From the NCBI GenBank assembly GCA_025358985.1, contig JANYHQ010000574.1, forward strand, positions 1 to 7,358: a stretch of DNA of 7,358 bases, given 5' to 3'. The notes under the pieces are model-generated. The model was not told where the DNA came from. It was given only the letters and a program-made list of their open reading frames with translations, and searched no databases. Positions 6,939 through 7,358 of this stretch are shown here, one piece after another. The position numbers and the translations under genes were made by a program. This DNA comes from Acidimicrobiales bacterium (GTDB taxonomy: Bacteria > Actinomycetota > Acidimicrobiia > Acidimicrobiales > JANYDT01). Positions within the stretch are counted from its first letter, which is position 1, and each line of letters starts with the position of its first letter.

Positions 6939-7358
6939 ACCAGCGTCTGGCCAATGCCCATGGCGGCCGCCTTATCCAACATGGCGGCGCCTAATGCAAT
7001 GTCAGACAATGACAACCCGCGATGCCAGAACAGGATGCGCTCGGTATTGCTTTCCCGACCGGGAATGAGCCCCGCCACGATCTGACCCAGCTCACCGTGA
7101 AGTGTTGATTCGCTGATGCGCCCACTGTCGATATGGGGCCGCAACGCACCCATGGTGCCGGCCCGGAACTGACCCACGTCATCCACCACGATCTTGTCCA
7201 TCACATCCGTGAGGCCCAGCTCCAACGCGCTCACCGTGCCGTAGGGAACAACGAATGCTCCGGGCTGCACCCACGAGGCTCGGAACAGTTCCTGGCGTTG
7301 CTCCAATCGTGATGCCTCCACCATGATGTCGGCTCCGTCCAGACAGCTCTGCCAGTCT
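6929..7358 (-). CDS. Ornithine cyclodeaminase/mu-crystallin family protein, C-terminal part
   Basis: The minus-strand frame is open from the right edge to the TGA at 6931-6929, so the N-terminal half is outside the window. An ATG at 7324 lies in mid-domain and is not the start: the residues before it (CLDGADI) continue the family's Rossmann segment ADIMVEAS. The rest fits the family C-terminus: WVQPGAFVVPYG, DKIVVDDVGQ, HGELGQIVAGLIPGRES, ERILFWHRGLSLSDIALG and a closing GIGQTL. The family binds NAD(P) and includes ornithine cyclodeaminases, ketimine reductases and amino acid dehydrogenases. The stretch that in ornithine cyclodeaminase carries the catalytic Asp (GxDCPGKTEL) reads PYGTVSALEL here, so proline formation from ornithine is doubtful. 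I recall a subgroup with this PYG..SALE form. The gene converges on the lyase with a 10-base overlap. Specific reaction unknown. Confidence 0.85.
   Translation of the reverse strand, partial: DWQSCLDGADIMVEASRLEQRQELFRASWVQPGAFVVPYGTVSALELGLTDVMDKIVVDDVGQFRAGTMGALRPHIDSGRISESTLHGELGQIVAGLIPGRESNTERILFWHRGLSLSDIALGAAMLDKAAAMGIGQTLVYA

Noticed and set aside
6935..6952. A possible hairpin terminator after the lyase (AGAC/GTCT, CCAG/CTGG arms)
   Set aside because: The arms are only 4 bases, there is no T-tract, and it lies within the OCD coding sequence.

Overview
The window is high-GC, gene-dense bacterial DNA that uses GTG as well as ATG starts. It most resembles an actinobacterium, perhaps of the Acidimicrobiia type. 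That placement is inferred from base composition and from the HNH protein at the left edge, whose C-terminal half resembles the DUF222/HNH (13E12-like) proteins that are abundant in actinobacteria. No RNA gene, insertion sequence, CRISPR array or convincing terminator was seen.

Layout from left to right: (1) the C-terminal part of an HNH endonuclease-like protein, plus strand, cut by the left edge. (2) Tail-to-tail with it and overlapping by 14 bases, a decayed AMP-forming acyl-CoA synthetase gene on the minus strand. It keeps its ribosome binding site and its adenylation motifs, but carries an in-frame amber codon, at least two frame changes and a probable short deletion. (3) A 127-base divergent intergenic region. 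(4) An intact fused indolepyruvate:ferredoxin oxidoreductase-type 2-oxoacid oxidoreductase of about 1137 residues. (5) Overlapping its stop codon by ATGA, an intact 496-residue aromatic amino acid lyase (HAL/PAL family) with a remodelled active site: the MIO-forming triad reads Gly-Ser-Gly instead of Ala-Ser-Gly, and several classical catalytic or selectivity positions are changed. (6) Converging on the lyase with a 10-base overlap, the C-terminal part of an ornithine cyclodeaminase/mu-crystallin family protein, minus strand, cut by the right edge.

The core is a two-gene, translationally coupled unit: the 2-oxoacid oxidoreductase and the unusual MIO-type lyase. Next to it lie a second possible amino-acid-modifying enzyme (OCD family) and the remains of a CoA ligase. 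Together they suggest catabolism of an amino acid or related amine acid to a CoA thioester. The textbook activities of the oxidoreductase (2-oxo acid to acyl-CoA) and of the lyase (amino acid to 2-enoic acid) do not form a linear path. Either they serve parallel branches, or the lyase has a non-classical substrate or reaction. The altered lyase and its coupling to the oxidoreductase are the most interesting content. The substrate cannot be read from sequence alone.
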